From the NCBI RefSeq assembly GCF_900324475.1, contig NZ_LT992502.1:1054001-1118000 (forward strand): DNA of 64,000 nucleotides. Reading direction: 5' to 3'. Under the pieces are notes generated by a model, which saw only the letters and a program-made list of their open reading frames with translations, made no database searches and was not told the origin of the DNA. The position numbers and the translations under genes are program-made. Position 1 is the stretch's first letter. The number at the start of each line of letters is the position of its first letter. This document shows positions 1 through 10,919 of this stretch, piece after piece. This stretch comes from Enterobacter bugandensis (GTDB taxonomy: Bacteria > Pseudomonadota > Gammaproteobacteria > Enterobacterales > Enterobacteriaceae).

Positions 1-58
1 TGTGGCGCTGTATAAGGCGAAAAATGCCGGGCGCGGCCGCACCGAAGTGGCCGCCTGA
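1..58 (+). CDS. dgcC: Diguanylate cyclase C-terminus (partial)
   Basis: Only the last 18 codons are inside the window (frame starting at base 2, stop TGA at 56-58). They read VALYKAKNAGRGRTEVAA, which is the end of a GGDEF domain (the ALYxAKxxGRN motif). In E. coli the GGDEF protein DgcC/AdrA/YaiC, which makes cyclic di-GMP and drives cellulose synthesis, sits immediately before proC, and its C-terminus is very similar. The family call rests on the motif; the gene name rests mainly on position. The catalytic GGDEF motif and membrane part lie outside the window. Confidence 0.75.
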   Translation, partial: VALYKAKNAGRGRTEVAA

Positions 59-72
59 CGCCCGGCCAGACA

Positions 73-882
73 TCAGGATTTACTCAGCTTCTCTGATTTT
101 TCCATGCATTTTGCCATCGCTTCGATAACCGCAGAACGGAACCCGCGTTCTTCCAGCACCCGCACCGCTTCGATGGTGGTACCGGCCGGGGAGCAGACCA
201 TATCCTTCAGTTCACCCGGGTGTTTACCGGTCTCCAGCACCATTTTGGCGGAGCCCATCACTGCCTGCGCGGCGAATTTATACGCCTGCGCGCGCGGCAT
301 ACCGCCAAGCACGGCGGCGTCCGCCATCGCTTCTAAAAACATGAAAACGTACGCGGGGGCTGAACCGCTCACGCCGACTACTGGATGGATCATGGATTCT
401 GCAATCACTTCCGCCTCGCCGAAGCAGCGGAAAATGTTTAGCACGTCCGCCACCTCTTCTGAAGTCACCAGCGCGTTAGGGGTGACGGAGGTCATACCGG
501 CGTTGACCAGTGAGGGGGTATTCGGCATCGCGCGGACGATTTTACGATCGTGGCCCAGCGCGCGCGCCAGCTGATCGAGCGTCACGCCTGCGGCAATCGA
601 CACGACCAGCGTCTCTTTATTCAGGCTGGAGGTGATGTCGCTTAACACTTTGATCATGATGTTCGGCTTAACGGCACCAAAGACGATATCGGCAACCTGG
701 GCCACCTCCTGCGCGCTTTCGGCGGCGTTGATCCCGTATTGATCGCGCAACGCGGCGACGTTATCCGGTGACGGGGTATAAACCCAAATCTGACCCGGCA
801 GAACCTGCCCGCTGGCGATCAGGCCGCCCAGGATGGCTTTGCCCATGTTACCGCAGCCGATAAACCCGATTTTCTTGTCCAT
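73..882 (-). CDS. proC: Pyrroline-5-carboxylate reductase
   Basis: Last step of proline synthesis: NAD(P)H-dependent reduction of 1-pyrroline-5-carboxylate to L-proline in the cytoplasm. The 269-residue protein begins with a Rossmann nucleotide-binding loop (GCGNMG at about 9-14). It ends with the helical dimerisation/active-site domain (SGSAPAYVF near 170, SPAGTTIEAV near 235). Two ATGs lie in tandem at 885 and 882. The second is preferred because it leaves a normal 7-nt gap to the GGAG ribosome site and gives the usual family length. The gene is divergent from yaiI across about 94 bases and is monocistronic. Nothing unusual is seen in the catalytic regions. Confidence 0.97.
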   Translation of the reverse strand: MDKKIGFIGCGNMGKAILGGLIASGQVLPGQIWVYTPSPDNVAALRDQYGINAAESAQEVAQVADIVFGAVKPNIMIKVLSDITSSLNKETLVVSIAAGVTLDQLARALGHDRKIVRAMPNTPSLVNAGMTSVTPNALVTSEEVADVLNIFRCFGEAEVIAESMIHPVVGVSGSAPAYVFMFLEAMADAAVLGGMPRAQAYKFAAQAVMGSAKMVLETGKHPGELKDMVCSPAGTTIEAVRVLEERGFRSAVIEAMAKCMEKSEKLSKS

Positions 883-979
883 CATGATTCTCCGTCATTA
901 TGCGTTGTTTTCTCTGATTGATAGCTTAACAACGAAATGCAGGCGACAATAGTCGGCAGAGTCATTATGGGGAGACAAC

Positions 980-1438
980 ATGGCGATTTGGGTTGATGCG
1001 GACGCGTGTCCGAATGTGATTAAAGAGATTTTATTCCGCGCCGCCGAGCGCGTTCAGATGCCGCTGACGCTGGTGGCGAACCAGAATATTCGCGTCCCGC
1101 CTTCGCGGTTCATTCGCTCCCTCCGCGTGCCGGCCGGGTTCGACGTGGCAGATAATGAAATTGTTCGTCTGTGCAGCGCGGAAGATCTGGTCATCACCGC
1201 CGATATTCCGCTGGCGGCGGAAGTGCTGGAGAAAGGGGCGGCGGCGCTCAATCCGCGCGGCGAGCGTTATTCGCCTTCAACCATCCGGGAAAAACTCACT
1301 ATGCGTGATTTTATGGATACGATGCGGGCCAGCGGCGTGCAGACCGGTGGACCGGACAGCCTGTCCCAGCGCGATCGCCAGCAGTTTGCTGCCGAACTGG
1401 ATAAATGGCTGCTGGAAGTGAAGCGCCGTACGGCGTAA
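980..1438 (+). CDS. yaiI: UPF0178/DUF188 family protein YaiI
   Basis: A 152-residue cytoplasmic protein of the UPF0178 (DUF188) family, function unknown. The family signature is visible at the N-terminus ([15 protein letters not shown], 4-18), with further conserved [11 protein letters not shown] near 75 and a C-terminal [14 protein letters not shown] block. The acidic VDADACP motif resembles the metal-binding start of PIN/NYN-type nucleases, and some have suggested such a fold, but that is inference. The length matches the E. coli protein. A GGGGAGA ribosome site lies 7 bases before the ATG. It is followed by aroL on the same strand, with its own promoter region in between. Confidence 0.9.
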   Translation: MAIWVDADACPNVIKEILFRAAERVQMPLTLVANQNIRVPPSRFIRSLRVPAGFDVADNEIVRLCSAEDLVITADIPLAAEVLEKGAAALNPRGERYSPSTIREKLTMRDFMDTMRASGVQTGGPDSLSQRDRQQFAAELDKWLLEVKRRTA

Positions 1439-1527
1439 TGATAATTATTGTCAATATGTGGTACAGTGTGGCCTCCACAGGGTTGTCATCCCGTACCGCT
1501 TTGCAGTAAAGTATTCGACACATCTTC

Positions 1528-1545
1528 TGCAATTATTTCTTTACA
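1528..1545 (+). promoter_or_regulatory. Putative TyrR box upstream of aroL
   Basis: TGCAAT, six bases, then TTTACA. This 18-bp site keeps the G-N14-C spacing and most bases of the TyrR consensus (TGTAAA-N6-TTTACA), and it lies 38 bases before the aroL start. In E. coli aroL is repressed by TyrR, with help from TrpR. I could not identify a convincing TrpR operator here. Confidence 0.45.
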
Positions 1546-1582
1546 CTCTTCAGCCATTCGGCATCAAGGGGAACACCTGGCT

Positions 1583-2107
1583 ATGACCCAACCCATCTTT
1601 TTAGTTGGCCCCCGCGGCTGTGGGAAAACCACCGTTGGCGTGGAACTGGCACGCGCATGTCATCGTCAGTTTGTTGATACCGACCACTGGCTGCAGACCG
1701 AGGCCGGCAAAACCATCGCAGACATCGTGGAGCAAGAGGGATGGGAAAGCTTTCGCGCCCGCGAAACGGCCGCGCTGAAAGCGGTCACCACGCCGTCAGC
1801 CGTCATTGCGACGGGAGGCGGTATTGTTCTGGCCGAATGTAATCGTCACTTTATGCGCGAAAAAGGCATTGTGATCTATCTCTGCGCGCCGGTGGCGGCT
1901 CTGGTAGGGCGACTTGAAGCATTTCCTGAAGAGGGACAACGCCCGGCGCTGACGTCACGACCGCTCAGCGAAGAGGTGAGCGAAGTGCTGGCCGAGCGTG
2001 ATGCCCTCTACCGTGAAGCGGCACACCATGTCGTGGATGCCTCTGCGGCCCCGGAAGATGTGGTAATTCAGATTATTACCGCCCTGCGTCTGGCGTGTGC
2101 CAGCTAA
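1583..2107 (+). CDS. aroL: Shikimate kinase II
   Basis: Phosphorylates shikimate to shikimate 3-phosphate with ATP, the fifth step of the common aromatic pathway. The 174-residue protein has a P-loop GPRGCGKTT at 9-17, the shikimate-binding VDTD start of the second strand (near 32-35), the ATGGGIV motif near 77-83 and a lid region around 110-125. The open frame continues upstream, but the ATG at 1583 gives MTQPIFLVG and the family length. yaiA and aroM follow in the same direction, as in E. coli, where the group is under TyrR control; a TyrR-like box lies just upstream. Confidence 0.96.
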   Translation: MTQPIFLVGPRGCGKTTVGVELARACHRQFVDTDHWLQTEAGKTIADIVEQEGWESFRARETAALKAVTTPSAVIATGGGIVLAECNRHFMREKGIVIYLCAPVAALVGRLEAFPEEGQRPALTSRPLSEEVSEVLAERDALYREAAHHVVDASAAPEDVVIQIITALRLACAS

Positions 2108-2151
2108 CCGCCGTCTATACTGATAGCTCAGACATAAAAAAAGGATGAGCT

Positions 2152-2343
2152 ATGCCAACCAGACCTCCCTATCCGCGCGAAGCACGTATTGTTACCGTTG
2201 AAAAAGGCAATGGCGACCAGACCGTCACCTGGTACCAGCTGCGTGCCGATCACCCCAAACCGGACTCGCTGATCAGTGAACATGAGACTGAACAGGAAGC
2301 GCTGGATGCCAAGCGGCGCTACGAAGATCCCGAAAAGTCGTGA
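2152..2343 (+). CDS. yaiA: Small conserved protein YaiA
   Basis: A 63-residue hydrophilic protein, the same length as E. coli YaiA and closely similar to it. Its function is not known. It lies 44 bases after aroL with a clear AAGGA ribosome site and no terminator in between, so it is probably cotranscribed with aroL and shares its aromatic amino-acid regulation. The sequence is rich in charged residues ([21 protein letters not shown] at the end, given here in part as its motif) and has no signal peptide or membrane segment. Confidence 0.88.
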   Translation: MPTRPPYPREARIVTVEKGNGDQTVTWYQLRADHPKPDSLISEHETEQEALDAKRRYEDPEKS

Positions 2344-2448
2344 ATGTTTTCCTAAACGCTCCAATACCGTGCCTGAATCACACTTTTTACTCATCGCAAA
2401 TGTTAAGCAGGAGTTAATATTTAGTTATTACAGGTAGCTCCGTTACCG

Positions 2449-2486
2449 GCAGGCGATCTTTACATTTCGGGGCAGAGATCGCCTGC
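2449..2486. other. Inverted repeat between yaiA and aroM
   Basis: A perfect 11-bp inverted repeat, GCAGGCGATCT at 2449-2459 and AGATCGCCTGC at 2476-2486, with a 16-base loop. It sits in the 237-base yaiA-aroM gap. No T-run follows, so it is not a standard terminator. It could be an RNA stem that separates expression of aroM from aroL-yaiA. Its function is unknown. Confidence 0.5.
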
Positions 2487-2580
2487 TACGCTTGGTGCTG
2501 TTTTGTTGAAAAAACGAACTGTACAGCGTAGAGAGCCTGTACCTGTGTTTACGTTTTTGTAGTGATGGAAGGCGAAGAAG

Positions 2581-3258
2581 ATGAAGGCAACGTTGGCGAT
2601 CCTCACCATTGGTGTGGTCCCTGTAAGCGAAGTGTTACCGCTCTTAACCGAGCATGTATCTGAACAACAGATCACGCATCTCAGCCTGCTGGGTAAGATG
2701 AGCCGGGAAGAGGTCATGGAAGACTACGCTGTAGAGGCGGGGGAGGATCCCCTGGCGACGTTATTAAGCGACGGTAAACTGGCGCATGTTTCTCGGCAGA
2801 AAATTGAGCGTTCGCTGCAGGCAGTAATAGAAGTACTCGATAATCAGCAATATGACGTTATTTTGCTGATGAGCACCGCCCCCATTAAGGGACTCATCGC
2901 GCGCAATGCGATTTTGCTTGAGCCGATGCGCATTATTCCTCCGCTGGTAGCCTCCATTGTTGACGGGCATCAGGTGGGGGTCATTGTGCCCATCGAGGAG
3001 CTTATGGACAACCAGGAAGCAAAGTGGCACGTGCTCGAAAAAACGCCCCTGTATGCGCTGGCAAACCCCTTCTGGGACAGCGAGGCTAAACTCATTGCTG
3101 CCGGGAAGGAGCTGCTGGAGAGAGGGGCGGATGTATTGATTCTGGACTGTCTTGGTTTTCACCAGCATCACCGGGATTTACTGCAAAAGGCGCTGGACGT
3201 GCCGGTGCTGTTATCCAACGTTCTGATGGCTCGCCTGGCCTCAGAACTTCTGACGTAA
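2581..3258 (+). CDS. aroM: AroM family protein
   Basis: A 225-residue protein of the AroM family, found next to aroL in enterobacteria; its biochemical role is unknown. The sequence alternates beta and alpha elements. A single cysteine in [12 protein letters not shown] near 202-213 resembles the second catalytic cysteine of aspartate/glutamate-racemase-like folds. That similarity is suggestive only. There is no signal peptide. The start ATG follows a GAAGAAG stretch with a modest ribosome site. The 237-base gap with an inverted repeat suggests it may also have its own promoter. Confidence 0.9.
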   Translation: MKATLAILTIGVVPVSEVLPLLTEHVSEQQITHLSLLGKMSREEVMEDYAVEAGEDPLATLLSDGKLAHVSRQKIERSLQAVIEVLDNQQYDVILLMSTAPIKGLIARNAILLEPMRIIPPLVASIVDGHQVGVIVPIEELMDNQEAKWHVLEKTPLYALANPFWDSEAKLIAAGKELLERGADVLILDCLGFHQHHRDLLQKALDVPVLLSNVLMARLASELLT

Positions 3259-3299
3259 TGATTTTGCGTGACAGGTGATGAGCATGGCCCCTATAGTGA

Positions 3300-3617
<318 letters not shown>

Positions 3618-3625
3618 TCGTCTTT

Positions 3626-3660
3626 CCTCTCCCCTTAGGGGAGAGGATCAGGGTGAGGGG
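3626..3660. terminator. Bidirectional terminator / short repeat copy (ppnP-rdgC)
   Basis: Perfect stem CCTCTCCCC (3626-3634), loop TTA, GGGGAGAGG (3638-3646), followed by CAGGGTGAGGGG. The same CCCTCTCCC/GGGAGAGGG plus GTGAGGG arrangement recurs at 29622-29651, so this looks like a reduced copy of a dispersed repeat. It lies between the convergent genes ppnP and rdgC. Confidence 0.65.
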
Positions 3661-3663
3661 AAA

Positions 3664-4578
3664 TTATCTCTGCGCTTCGCCGCCGAGACCTTCCACCAGA
3701 TTCTGAATTAACGCGGCCAGTTCGCCGGTCATCAGGATAAAGTCCGCGTCAAAGCGCTGGGCGTAATCTTCCCGGTCGATATCTTCGTTTTGATCGCGCA
3801 GCTCGTCGCAGAACTTCAGACGCTTCACGGAACCGTCGTCGCACATCACGAACTGAATGCGCTGCTGCCAGTCGAGCGCCAGTTTGGTGACCACTTTGCC
3901 CGCTTCAATGTGTACGGCGATCTCGTCGCTCACCAGATCCTGCTTTTTCGCACGGATCACGCCGCCATCTTCCAGCAGGGCTTTCAGCTCGGCTTCGTCC
4001 AGGATCTGGAAACCTTGCGCCGCGGTACCGCTGCGGACCCACTCGGTCAGGGTCAGCTCAATCGGCGTTTCCAGCGCCAGCGGTACGACCGGTAAAGAGC
4101 CGATGCTTTTACGCAGCAGGGCCAGCGTATCTTCCGCTTTTTTGGCACTGGCGCAGTCCACCATGATCAGCCCGTTAACGGTATCGATCCACATCATCGT
4201 CTGGCTGAAGCGGCTGAAGGCGCGCGGCAGCAGAGAGTGCAGCACTTCATCCTTCAGCGAATCTTTTTCGGTTTTTTTCAGCTTGCGGCCCTGCTCGGCT
4301 TCCAGCTTGAAAATTTTTGCTTCAAGCGCCTGCTTAACTACCGGCGTGGGCAGAATTTTCTCTTCTTTGCGGGCGCAGACGATGATTTGACCCGTGCTGC
4401 TGGCGTGGGTCAGTGCATCGCTTTGCGAACCCATTGGCGGAACCCAACCGGTTTTCGCCATATCCTGGCTACCGCAAGGGGAAAAGCTATAAGCGGCTAA
4501 CTGTTTTTCCATCTCTTCTGCGCGCAGCGAAACGTCGCGGCTGAGACGGTAAACCATCAAATTTTTGAACCACAGCAT
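3664..4578 (-). CDS. rdgC: Recombination-associated protein RdgC
   Basis: A 304-residue nucleoid-associated DNA-binding protein. In E. coli RdgC forms ring-shaped dimers on DNA and limits RecA loading; in Neisseria it affects pilin variation. The N-terminus [16 protein letters not shown] and the C-terminal basic and acidic helices match the family, and the length is one residue more than in E. coli. The frame opens 4 codons earlier, but the ATG at 4578 gives the conserved MLWFKN start. It is divergent from mak with about 120 bases between, and convergent with ppnP. Confidence 0.95.
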   Translation of the reverse strand: MLWFKNLMVYRLSRDVSLRAEEMEKQLAAYSFSPCGSQDMAKTGWVPPMGSQSDALTHASSTGQIIVCARKEEKILPTPVVKQALEAKIFKLEAEQGRKLKKTEKDSLKDEVLHSLLPRAFSRFSQTMMWIDTVNGLIMVDCASAKKAEDTLALLRKSIGSLPVVPLALETPIELTLTEWVRSGTAAQGFQILDEAELKALLEDGGVIRAKKQDLVSDEIAVHIEAGKVVTKLALDWQQRIQFVMCDDGSVKRLKFCDELRDQNEDIDREDYAQRFDADFILMTGELAALIQNLVEGLGGEAQR

Positions 4579-4701
4579 GATAATTTCCACGGCCTTGTCG
4601 TTAAATCAGCGGGCATGATAACGAATTGTCGCATCGCTTGCATTGCTAATCGGGAAGCGTGCTTCTACTCTGTTGATAATCAAAATAATGAGGAGAGTCT
4701 T

Positions 4702-5607
4702 GTGCGTATTGGGATTGATTTGGGCGGCACCAAAACAGAAGTCATCGCATTAAGTGAGCAGGGGGAACAGCTGTTCCGCCATCGTCTGCCGACGCCGCGC
4801 GATGATTATCACCAGATGATCGAGACGATTGCCCGGCTGGTTGATATGGCCGAGCAGGCGACGGGCGAGAGGGGCACGGTCGGGATGGGGATCCCCGGCT
4901 CCATTTCGCCTTATACGGGTGTGGTGAAAAACGCCAACTCTACCTGGCTCAACGGTCAGCCGTTTGATAAGGATTTGAGCCAGCGTCTGAACCGGGAAGT
5001 GCGTCTGGCGAATGACGCAAACTGCCTGGCGGTCTCAGAGGCCGTTGATGGTGCAGCCGCAGGAGCGCAGACCGTGTTTGCGGTGATTATCGGTACCGGC
5101 TGCGGCGCGGGCGTGGCCTTTGGCGGACGTTCACATATCGGCGGCAACGGCACGGCGGGTGAGTGGGGGCACAACCCGCTGCCGTGGATGGATGAAGACG
5201 AGCTTAAATACCGCGCTGAAGTCCCGTGCTACTGCGGCAAGCAGGGCTGTATCGAGACCTTTATCTCCGGCACCGGTTTTGCAACCGACTACCACCGCCT
5301 GAGCGGCCAGCCGCTCAAGGGGAACGAGATAATGCGTTTGGTGGAAGAACAGGATCCGGTGGCCGAACTGGCGCTTAGCCGCTACGAAATGCGTCTGGCG
5401 AAATCGCTGGCGCACGTAGTGAACATTCTCGATCCGGACGTGATTGTGCTCGGCGGTGGCATGAGCAACGTTGACCGGCTGTACGCCACGGTACCAAATC
5501 TGGTGAAACAGTGGGTCTTCGGCGGCGAGTGCGAAACCCCGATCCGCAAAGCCGTCCACGGCGATTCCAGCGGCGTGCGCGGCGCGGCGTGGTTATGGCC
5601 GGAGTAA
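4702..5607 (+). CDS. mak: Fructokinase (ROK family)
   Basis: Phosphorylates fructose (and mannose) at O-6 with ATP. The 301-residue ROK protein starts with the phosphate-binding motif DLGGTKTE (6-13), has GIPGSI near 73, the active-site region around EWGHNPLPW, and the ROK zinc cluster [12 protein letters not shown] near 177-188. The start is GTG at 4702, chosen because AGGAGAG lies 4 bases upstream and the product begins MRIGIDLGG. The stop codon lies inside the left edge of a dispersed repeat with a terminator stem. E. coli has araJ between mak and sbcC; that gene is absent here. Confidence 0.95.
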   Translation: MRIGIDLGGTKTEVIALSEQGEQLFRHRLPTPRDDYHQMIETIARLVDMAEQATGERGTVGMGIPGSISPYTGVVKNANSTWLNGQPFDKDLSQRLNREVRLANDANCLAVSEAVDGAAAGAQTVFAVIIGTGCGAGVAFGGRSHIGGNGTAGEWGHNPLPWMDEDELKYRAEVPCYCGKQGCIETFISGTGFATDYHRLSGQPLKGNEIMRLVEEQDPVAELALSRYEMRLAKSLAHVVNILDPDVIVLGGGMSNVDRLYATVPNLVKQWVFGGECETPIRKAVHGDSSGVRGAAWLWPE

Positions 5608-5669
5608 ACGCAAAACGGCAACTTGCGTTGCCGTTTTTGATGTTTAGAGGGCCAGGGAGAGGGCACCAG
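5604..5669 (+). repeat. Composite dispersed repeat, copy A, with terminator stem
   Basis: GTAAACGCAAAACGGCAAC starts at 5604 and matches copy B (29578) at 18 of 19 positions. It includes a perfect 11-bp stem AAAACGGCAAC (5612-5622), loop TTGC, GTTGCCGTTTT (5627-5637) with a T-run, and then a GC-rich tail ending GGGCACCAG at 5661-5669. It overlaps the mak stop codon and separates the convergent genes mak and sbcC, so it can end transcription from both sides. Confidence 0.75.
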
Positions 5670-5687
5670 ACCGAATCGACCCAACAC

Positions 5688-8600
5688 TCACCCCACCGCA
5701 AACTCCCTGTCCAGCCTGCTATACCCCAGTCCGTTGATCTTCTTCACCTTGATCTGCACCGGAATGCGCTCTTTCATCGCCTCGACGTGGCTAATCACCC
5801 CGATGGTTTTCCCGGTGGCGTTCAGCGCGTCGAGCGCATCCAGCGCGGTATCCAGCGTTTCACTGTCGAGCGTGCCGAATCCCTCATCCAGGAACAGGGA
5901 ATCAATCCGCGTTTTGTGACTGACCAGGTCAGAAAGCGCTAACGCCAGCGCAAGGCTCACCAGGAAGCTCTCGCCGCCGGAGAGCGTGCGCGTATCGCGC
6001 ACCGCATCGGCCTGCCAGGTGTCGACCACTTCCAGCTCCAGCGCCTCGCTGGCCTTACGCTGTAGGAGATAACGGCCGTGCAGGCGGTTAAGCTGCTGGT
6101 TTGCGAGCCAGACCAGGTTATCCAGCGTCAGCCCCTGAGCGAACTTGCGGAATTTGTCGCCGGAGCTGGAGCCGATCAGCGCGTTGAGATAGCCCCAGTC
6201 GTCGGCCTGGCGCGCAGCCTCTTCAATTTGCAGCATTAACGCCTGCTGATGCTGGCGGTTATCGCTGTCCTGCTTAAGCTGCTGGCGGATCTCGCCCTGA
6301 TGCGTGGTGTTCTCACGAAGCCGTTGCGCCAGCTGCTGCAGCTGGCTTTGCAGGGTAGACGCATCCGCGTCAAGTTCTTCCGGGCGCAGCGCAAGGTGCG
6401 CCTGCAGCTGCTGATTAGCCTGGCCGGAAAGGGCCGCGGCCTGCTGTATCTGGTTTTCCAGCGACTGTTTCAGCTGTTCGAGGCGGCGAATAGCATCGTC
6501 ATCCAGCAGCGCGGCAAGGAACGCATCCCGATCGGCAAAACAGCTTGCGGAGAGCGCTGCGGTGAACTGCGTCTGCGATTGCTGCAGGCGCTCGCGCTCC
6601 AGCGCCTCCTGCTGCTGCAGGGCGGCGAGCTGGCTTTGCAGCGACACGCATTCATTGTGGATGTCGCGCCAGTCATCAGGAATGGCCGGCTCAGCCTCTT
6701 CGCCGTGTGTTGCCGGAAGCGTGTCGAGCAGCGGCTTCAGCGCGCTCATGCGTTCCTGAAGCACGCCGTGCTGCGTTTGCTTCTCCTGCCAGTGGGCAAA
6801 TTCCGCTTCGCGGGCGTGCAGCCAGTCGGCCTCATTGCCCTCTTCGGGAACGCTAAGCGAGAGCGCGAGAAGAGTATGTTCCAGCGCCTGGCGGGTTGCG
6901 GTGCGCTGCTGCTGATACTGGCGTTCCTGCGCTTCCTGCTCGTTCAGCTGGTTTTGCAGGTTCAGACGCTGGCTGAGCTGGTAAAGCTGGCGCTCGTAGT
7001 GTTCCTGCTCGTTCATCCATGGCGCGATATCCTCCTGAATATTCAAAGCGATATTCAAAGACGCGCACGCCTCCAGCCACGCTTTAGTGAGTGCTTGCTC
7101 TTCCTGAGAAAGCGTCTGCGCTTCGTCTGTCTCACGCTGGATCTGTTGAGCCAGAGCATTAACCTGTCCCAGCACCAGCAGGCCTTCCTCCTTAAGCGCG
7201 GCGACCTCTTTTTCGAGTACATCACGGCGACGCTGGTTATCCGTCAGCTCAAGCGACCGGTAGGTCTCCACGGCAGGATGCTCGTGGGAGCCGCACAGCG
7301 GGCAGGGTTTGCCTGCCTCAAGCTGTGAGCGATAGCTTTCCAGATTTTTAATCGTCGCTTCGCGTTCGCACAGGGCTTTCAGGTCCAGATAGTGCTGGTG
7401 TTTCTCTTTGTACTGCTGGCGGCGCAGCGCCAGGGTTTCATTGAGCTTGCTCTGCTCCGCCAGGGCTTTCTGCACGCTTTCACCGTTCTGGCTCAGGCGC
7501 TTTTGCAGCGGCTGATAGCGGGCATGCAGCGACGTCAGCTGCTGGCGCAGCGTGCGGGACCGGGACTGCTGCTCCATGGCCGCGCTGACCTCATCCGCCG
7601 TCAGCGTCAGCGTATTTTCCGGCATCTCAGCCAGCTTCTGACGTAGCTCAGTCATCCGCGCAGCAAGCGCGACGAGCTGACTTTTGTCACGGTTTAGCTG
7701 TGAGAACTGGGCGCGCCAGCCGGCAATTTCCTGGCCCAGCAGACGATAACGCTCATTCTCCGCCAGCCACTGTCCCAGCGCCGTCAGTTCGGCCTGTAGC
7801 CGCTCATGGGTACGCAGGGCGGTATTGCGGATCCGCGCGCGCAGTGCGGTTTTGGTCTGTAAGCGAGTATTTACTTCGTTAATTCGCTGCTGGGTTTGCG
7901 TCAGACGTGCGGTTTGCTCCTGCTGATGCTCCCAGAGCGGACGAAGCTGGGCGGCGGGCTGGGCAAGCTGGAGTTTTGCCAGTTCCGGCGCCGCGTTCGC
8001 CTGCGCCTGTTGCGCCTGCTGCTGCAGGGCGGCAACGCGCTGCTGCTCCCGCACGAGCTCGTCATGACGCGTAAGCCACTGAAAATCTTTCTGTTGGCTT
8101 TGCTGCTGGGCCAGCAGAGTTTTCTCTTCGTCAGTAAGTGCCTGCAAACTTTGCTGCAACTGCTGCTGTTGTTCTTCGCTGAGCAGCACGACACCCGCCG
8201 CCTGCGCCTCGCATTTTTCCAGCACGCTGCGGGCGGCTTTGTGTTTCTCAAACACCATCGCGGAAATCTGGCCGTAGATTTCGGTGCCGGTGAGTTCTTC
8301 CAGCAGTTCTGCGCGGTCGGCCGGTTTGGCATTGAGGAAGGCGGCAAATTGCCCCTGCGAGAGCAGCATTGAGCGGGTAAAACGGCCGTAGTCCAGCCCG
8401 GTGAGCGCCGCGGTTTGCTCCAGTTTATCCGACACCTTATCGGCCAGAATCTTGCCATCCTCGCAGCGGGCCAGCTCCACGCGCGGTGCCTGCAAGTTCC
8501 CGTCCGGCTGGTTGCGCGCCCGGTTCTGGCTCCAGAATGCGCGATAGGCAACGCCTTTCACCTCAAACTCCACTTCCGCCAGGCACTCGGCGGTATCGCG

Positions 8601-8819
8601 CGTCATCAGATCGTTTTGCGCCTGAGAGACCTTATTCAGGCGCGGGGTTTCGTGGTAGAGCGCCAGGCAGATGGCATCGAGCAGGGTGGTTTTACCCGCG
8701 CCGGTTGCGCCAGTGATGGCAAACAGGCCGTTGCTGGCAAAAGGCTCCGCAGTGAAGTCAATTTTCCACTCGCCCTTGAGGGAGTTGAGATTTTTCAGGC
8801 GCAGGCTCAGAATTTTCAT
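5688..8819 (-). CDS. sbcC: Nuclease SbcCD, ATPase subunit C
   Basis: SMC/Rad50-like ATPase of the SbcCD nuclease, which cleaves DNA hairpins and ends and limits palindrome stability. The 1043-residue protein has Walker [10 protein letters not shown] at 37-45, two long glutamine-rich coiled-coil arms, a zinc hook [11 protein letters not shown] in the middle (near 500), the ABC signature [12 protein letters not shown] near 946 and Walker [13 protein letters not shown] near 977. The length is close to the E. coli protein. It overlaps the end of sbcD by 4 bases (ATGA-type junction), so the two are translationally coupled. It is convergent with mak. Confidence 0.97.
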   Translation of the reverse strand: MKILSLRLKNLNSLKGEWKIDFTAEPFASNGLFAITGATGAGKTTLLDAICLALYHETPRLNKVSQAQNDLMTRDTAECLAEVEFEVKGVAYRAFWSQNRARNQPDGNLQAPRVELARCEDGKILADKVSDKLEQTAALTGLDYGRFTRSMLLSQGQFAAFLNAKPADRAELLEELTGTEIYGQISAMVFEKHKAARSVLEKCEAQAAGVVLLSEEQQQQLQQSLQALTDEEKTLLAQQQSQQKDFQWLTRHDELVREQQRVAALQQQAQQAQANAAPELAKLQLAQPAAQLRPLWEHQQEQTARLTQTQQRINEVNTRLQTKTALRARIRNTALRTHERLQAELTALGQWLAENERYRLLGQEIAGWRAQFSQLNRDKSQLVALAARMTELRQKLAEMPENTLTLTADEVSAAMEQQSRSRTLRQQLTSLHARYQPLQKRLSQNGESVQKALAEQSKLNETLALRRQQYKEKHQHYLDLKALCEREATIKNLESYRSQLEAGKPCPLCGSHEHPAVETYRSLELTDNQRRRDVLEKEVAALKEEGLLVLGQVNALAQQIQRETDEAQTLSQEEQALTKAWLEACASLNIALNIQEDIAPWMNEQEHYERQLYQLSQRLNLQNQLNEQEAQERQYQQQRTATRQALEHTLLALSLSVPEEGNEADWLHAREAEFAHWQEKQTQHGVLQERMSALKPLLDTLPATHGEEAEPAIPDDWRDIHNECVSLQSQLAALQQQEALERERLQQSQTQFTAALSASCFADRDAFLAALLDDDAIRRLEQLKQSLENQIQQAAALSGQANQQLQAHLALRPEELDADASTLQSQLQQLAQRLRENTTHQGEIRQQLKQDSDNRQHQQALMLQIEEAARQADDWGYLNALIGSSSGDKFRKFAQGLTLDNLVWLANQQLNRLHGRYLLQRKASEALELEVVDTWQADAVRDTRTLSGGESFLVSLALALALSDLVSHKTRIDSLFLDEGFGTLDSETLDTALDALDALNATGKTIGVISHVEAMKERIPVQIKVKKINGLGYSRLDREFAVG

Positions 8820-10021
8820 GCGTTTTCTTCCTCGTCATTGAGGGCGTGCAGAGTATGGCTGAACAGCTCGTTGAGCCTGACGCGCTTTGCATCATCGATC
8901 TCTTCCTGCGACAGTCGGCGCTCGAACACCTCTTCTACGCGCAATTCGCTAAGCGTTTCGCGCTGGGCACCGAGCAGAATTTTCTCGCGCTGCTCGCGGC
9001 TGCGGCGCACCAGCAGCACCTCAACCGGCAACTCTTCGGTCAGCGCCTGAATTTTCCGCTGCATATCGTGCAGGTAGTCATCGGTGGTGATTTCAATATC
9101 CAGCCAGACGGGCGGGTTAAGCTCAGCGCCGCGCCACTGCTCAAGCTGGGCGGTGATGGCAGCCAGATCGCCCTTCAGCACCGCCAGCGGCTGGGTGACC
9201 GGCACTTCCAGCGTCTCGACGGCGCTGAGTTTGCCCTCATCAAAGCTCACCAGATGCACGGATTTGGCTTTTCCGGTTTCATCGAAGCTGAGCGAAATAG
9301 GGGAGCCACAGTAGCGGATATGCTCGCAGCCGCCGATGACCTGGGCGCGGTGAATGTGCCCGAGTGCGATGTAGTCCGCGGGCGGGAAGTTTTGCGCCGG
9401 AAAGGCGTCCAGCGTACCGATATAGATCTCGCGGACCGCGTCACTTTTGCTGGCCCCGACGGTAGTGAGGTGCCCGGTGGCAATGACCGGAATGGCCTGT
9501 TCACCGCGCAGGGCACAGGCTTCCGCGTGCTGCTGGTGATAATAGTCGGTGATGGCCTGCAATAAATGCTGCTGCTTTTCCGCGCCCGATAGTCCCGCCT
9601 GGCTTTGCACGATGTCCCGCGGACGTAAAAAGGGAATCGGACACAGTACCGCGCCCGGCGACCCGTCGCGTTTTTTCAGGATCTGCGGCGCGTGCCCGGC
9701 GCTGGCGACCACGGTGGTATTGAGAAACGCCAGGATGTCGCGGGATTCATTGAGCGTGGCGACGGAGTCATGGTTACCGGCGACAATCACCAGATGACAG
9801 CCGGTCTGCTGCAGGTTCACCACGAAGCGGTTATACAGTTCACGCGCATAGCTCGGCGGCGAACCGGTATCAAAGATGTCACCCGCCACAATAATGGCAT
9901 CCACCTCGTGCGCCTGGGCCGTTTCCAGAAGCCAGTTCAGGAACGCTTCATGTTCAGCCGCACGGCTTTTGCTGTAAAAATTTTGACCCAGATGCCAGTC
10001 CGAGGTGTGAAGTATGCGCAT
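8816..10021 (-). CDS. sbcD: Nuclease SbcCD, nuclease subunit D
   Basis: Mre11-type manganese-dependent nuclease subunit that works with SbcC on hairpins and double-strand ends. The 401-residue protein shows the calcineurin-like phosphoesterase motifs in order: HTSDWHLG (5-12), GDIFDTG (near 46-52), GNHDS (near 82-86), and later ATGHLT and GHIHRAQ, which supply metal ligands. The C-terminal part carries the SbcC-binding and capping region. It is the first gene of the sbcDC operon, divergent from phoB across 187 bases; the Pho box lies in that gap. Confidence 0.97.
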   Translation of the reverse strand: MRILHTSDWHLGQNFYSKSRAAEHEAFLNWLLETAQAHEVDAIIVAGDIFDTGSPPSYARELYNRFVVNLQQTGCHLVIVAGNHDSVATLNESRDILAFLNTTVVASAGHAPQILKKRDGSPGAVLCPIPFLRPRDIVQSQAGLSGAEKQQHLLQAITDYYHQQHAEACALRGEQAIPVIATGHLTTVGASKSDAVREIYIGTLDAFPAQNFPPADYIALGHIHRAQVIGGCEHIRYCGSPISLSFDETGKAKSVHLVSFDEGKLSAVETLEVPVTQPLAVLKGDLAAITAQLEQWRGAELNPPVWLDIEITTDDYLHDMQRKIQALTEELPVEVLLVRRSREQREKILLGAQRETLSELRVEEVFERRLSQEEIDDAKRVRLNELFSHTLHALNDEEENA

Positions 10022-10124
10022 AGGAGATCCGTGGCGAAAAACGATGCGGGCGATTATAAACTGTCAGGGAAAGGAAAATAACCGCTGTAATAAAACAACA
10101 GTTTGCCATTTATAGTGGTACTGT

Positions 10125-10158
10125 TTTTCATAAATCTGTCATAAATCTGACGCATAAT
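10125..10158 (+). promoter_or_regulatory. Pho box and promoter of phoBR
   Basis: Three 7-mers spaced 11 bases apart: TTTTCAT (10125-10131), CTGTCAT (10136-10142) and CTGACGC (10147-10153), separated by AAAT. This is the CTGTCAT direct-repeat pattern bound by phosphorylated PhoB. CATAAT at 10153-10158 fits a -10 element, with the PhoB sites replacing a -35. It implies autoregulation of phoBR under phosphate starvation, as known in E. coli. Confidence 0.85.
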
Positions 10159-10208
10159 GGCGCCGCATTACAAACTTGTAACTTAAATAAGATAAGACAG
10201 GGCAAAGT

Positions 10209-10898
10209 ATGGCGAGACGTATTCTGGTCGTAGAAGATGAAGCTCCAATTCGTGAAATGGTGTGCTTCGTGCTCGAACAAAATGGCTTCCAGCCGGTTGA
10301 AGCGGAAGATTATGACAGCGCGGTGAACCAGCTGAATGAACCCTGGCCCGATCTGATTCTGCTTGACTGGATGTTGCCCGGCGGCTCCGGACTGCAGTTT
10401 ATCAAACATCTGAAGCGTGAAGCGCTGACCCGCGACATCCCGGTGGTGATGCTCACGGCGCGCGGAGAGGAAGAGGATCGCGTGCGCGGTCTGGAGACCG
10501 GCGCGGACGATTACATTACCAAGCCTTTCTCCCCGAAAGAGCTGGTTGCCCGCATTAAGGCCGTCATGCGCCGTATTTCCCCGATGGCGGTGGAAGAGGT
10601 GATCGAGATGCAGGGCCTCAGCCTTGACCCAACGTCACACCGCGTGATGACCGGCGAAAATCCCCTCGACATGGGGCCTACCGAATTTAAACTCCTGCAC
10701 TTCTTTATGACCCATCCGGAACGCGTTTACAGCCGCGAGCAGTTGCTGAATAACGTCTGGGGAACTAACGTGTATGTCGAAGACCGGACGGTTGACGTAC
10801 ATATCCGCCGCCTGCGAAAAGCGCTGGAACTGAGCGGCCACGATCGCATGGTACAGACGGTCCGCGGCACGGGTTATCGTTTCTCGACCCGTTTCTGA
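10209..10898 (+). CDS. phoB: Phosphate regulon response regulator PhoB
   Basis: A 229-residue response regulator of the OmpR family. The receiver domain (about 1-120) has the acidic pocket EDE at 9-11, the phospho-acceptor D53 (LLDWMLPG), and K105 in TKPFSPKE. The C-terminal winged helix (about 130-229) contains the recognition helix in the [17 protein letters not shown] region. Phosphorylated PhoB binds Pho boxes and recruits RNA polymerase to phosphate-scavenging genes. phoR follows 21 bases later as its sensor kinase, and a Pho box precedes the gene. Confidence 0.98.
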   Translation: MARRILVVEDEAPIREMVCFVLEQNGFQPVEAEDYDSAVNQLNEPWPDLILLDWMLPGGSGLQFIKHLKREALTRDIPVVMLTARGEEEDRVRGLETGADDYITKPFSPKELVARIKAVMRRISPMAVEEVIEMQGLSLDPTSHRVMTGENPLDMGPTEFKLLHFFMTHPERVYSREQLLNNVWGTNVYVEDRTVDVHIRRLRKALELSGHDRMVQTVRGTGYRFSTRF

Positions 10899-10919
10899 AT
10901 AATGACAGGAGTGTGACGC

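Noticed and set aside
1448..1582. Longer aroL reading frame starting at 1448
   Set aside because: The 45 extra codons cover the promoter and TyrR-like site and have no counterpart in shikimate kinases. The ATG at 1583 gives the full family length.
6249..7328. 359-codon open frame antisense to sbcC
   Set aside because: Leu/Arg-rich mirror of the Gln/Glu/Leu-rich coiled coil of SbcC; a composition artefact.
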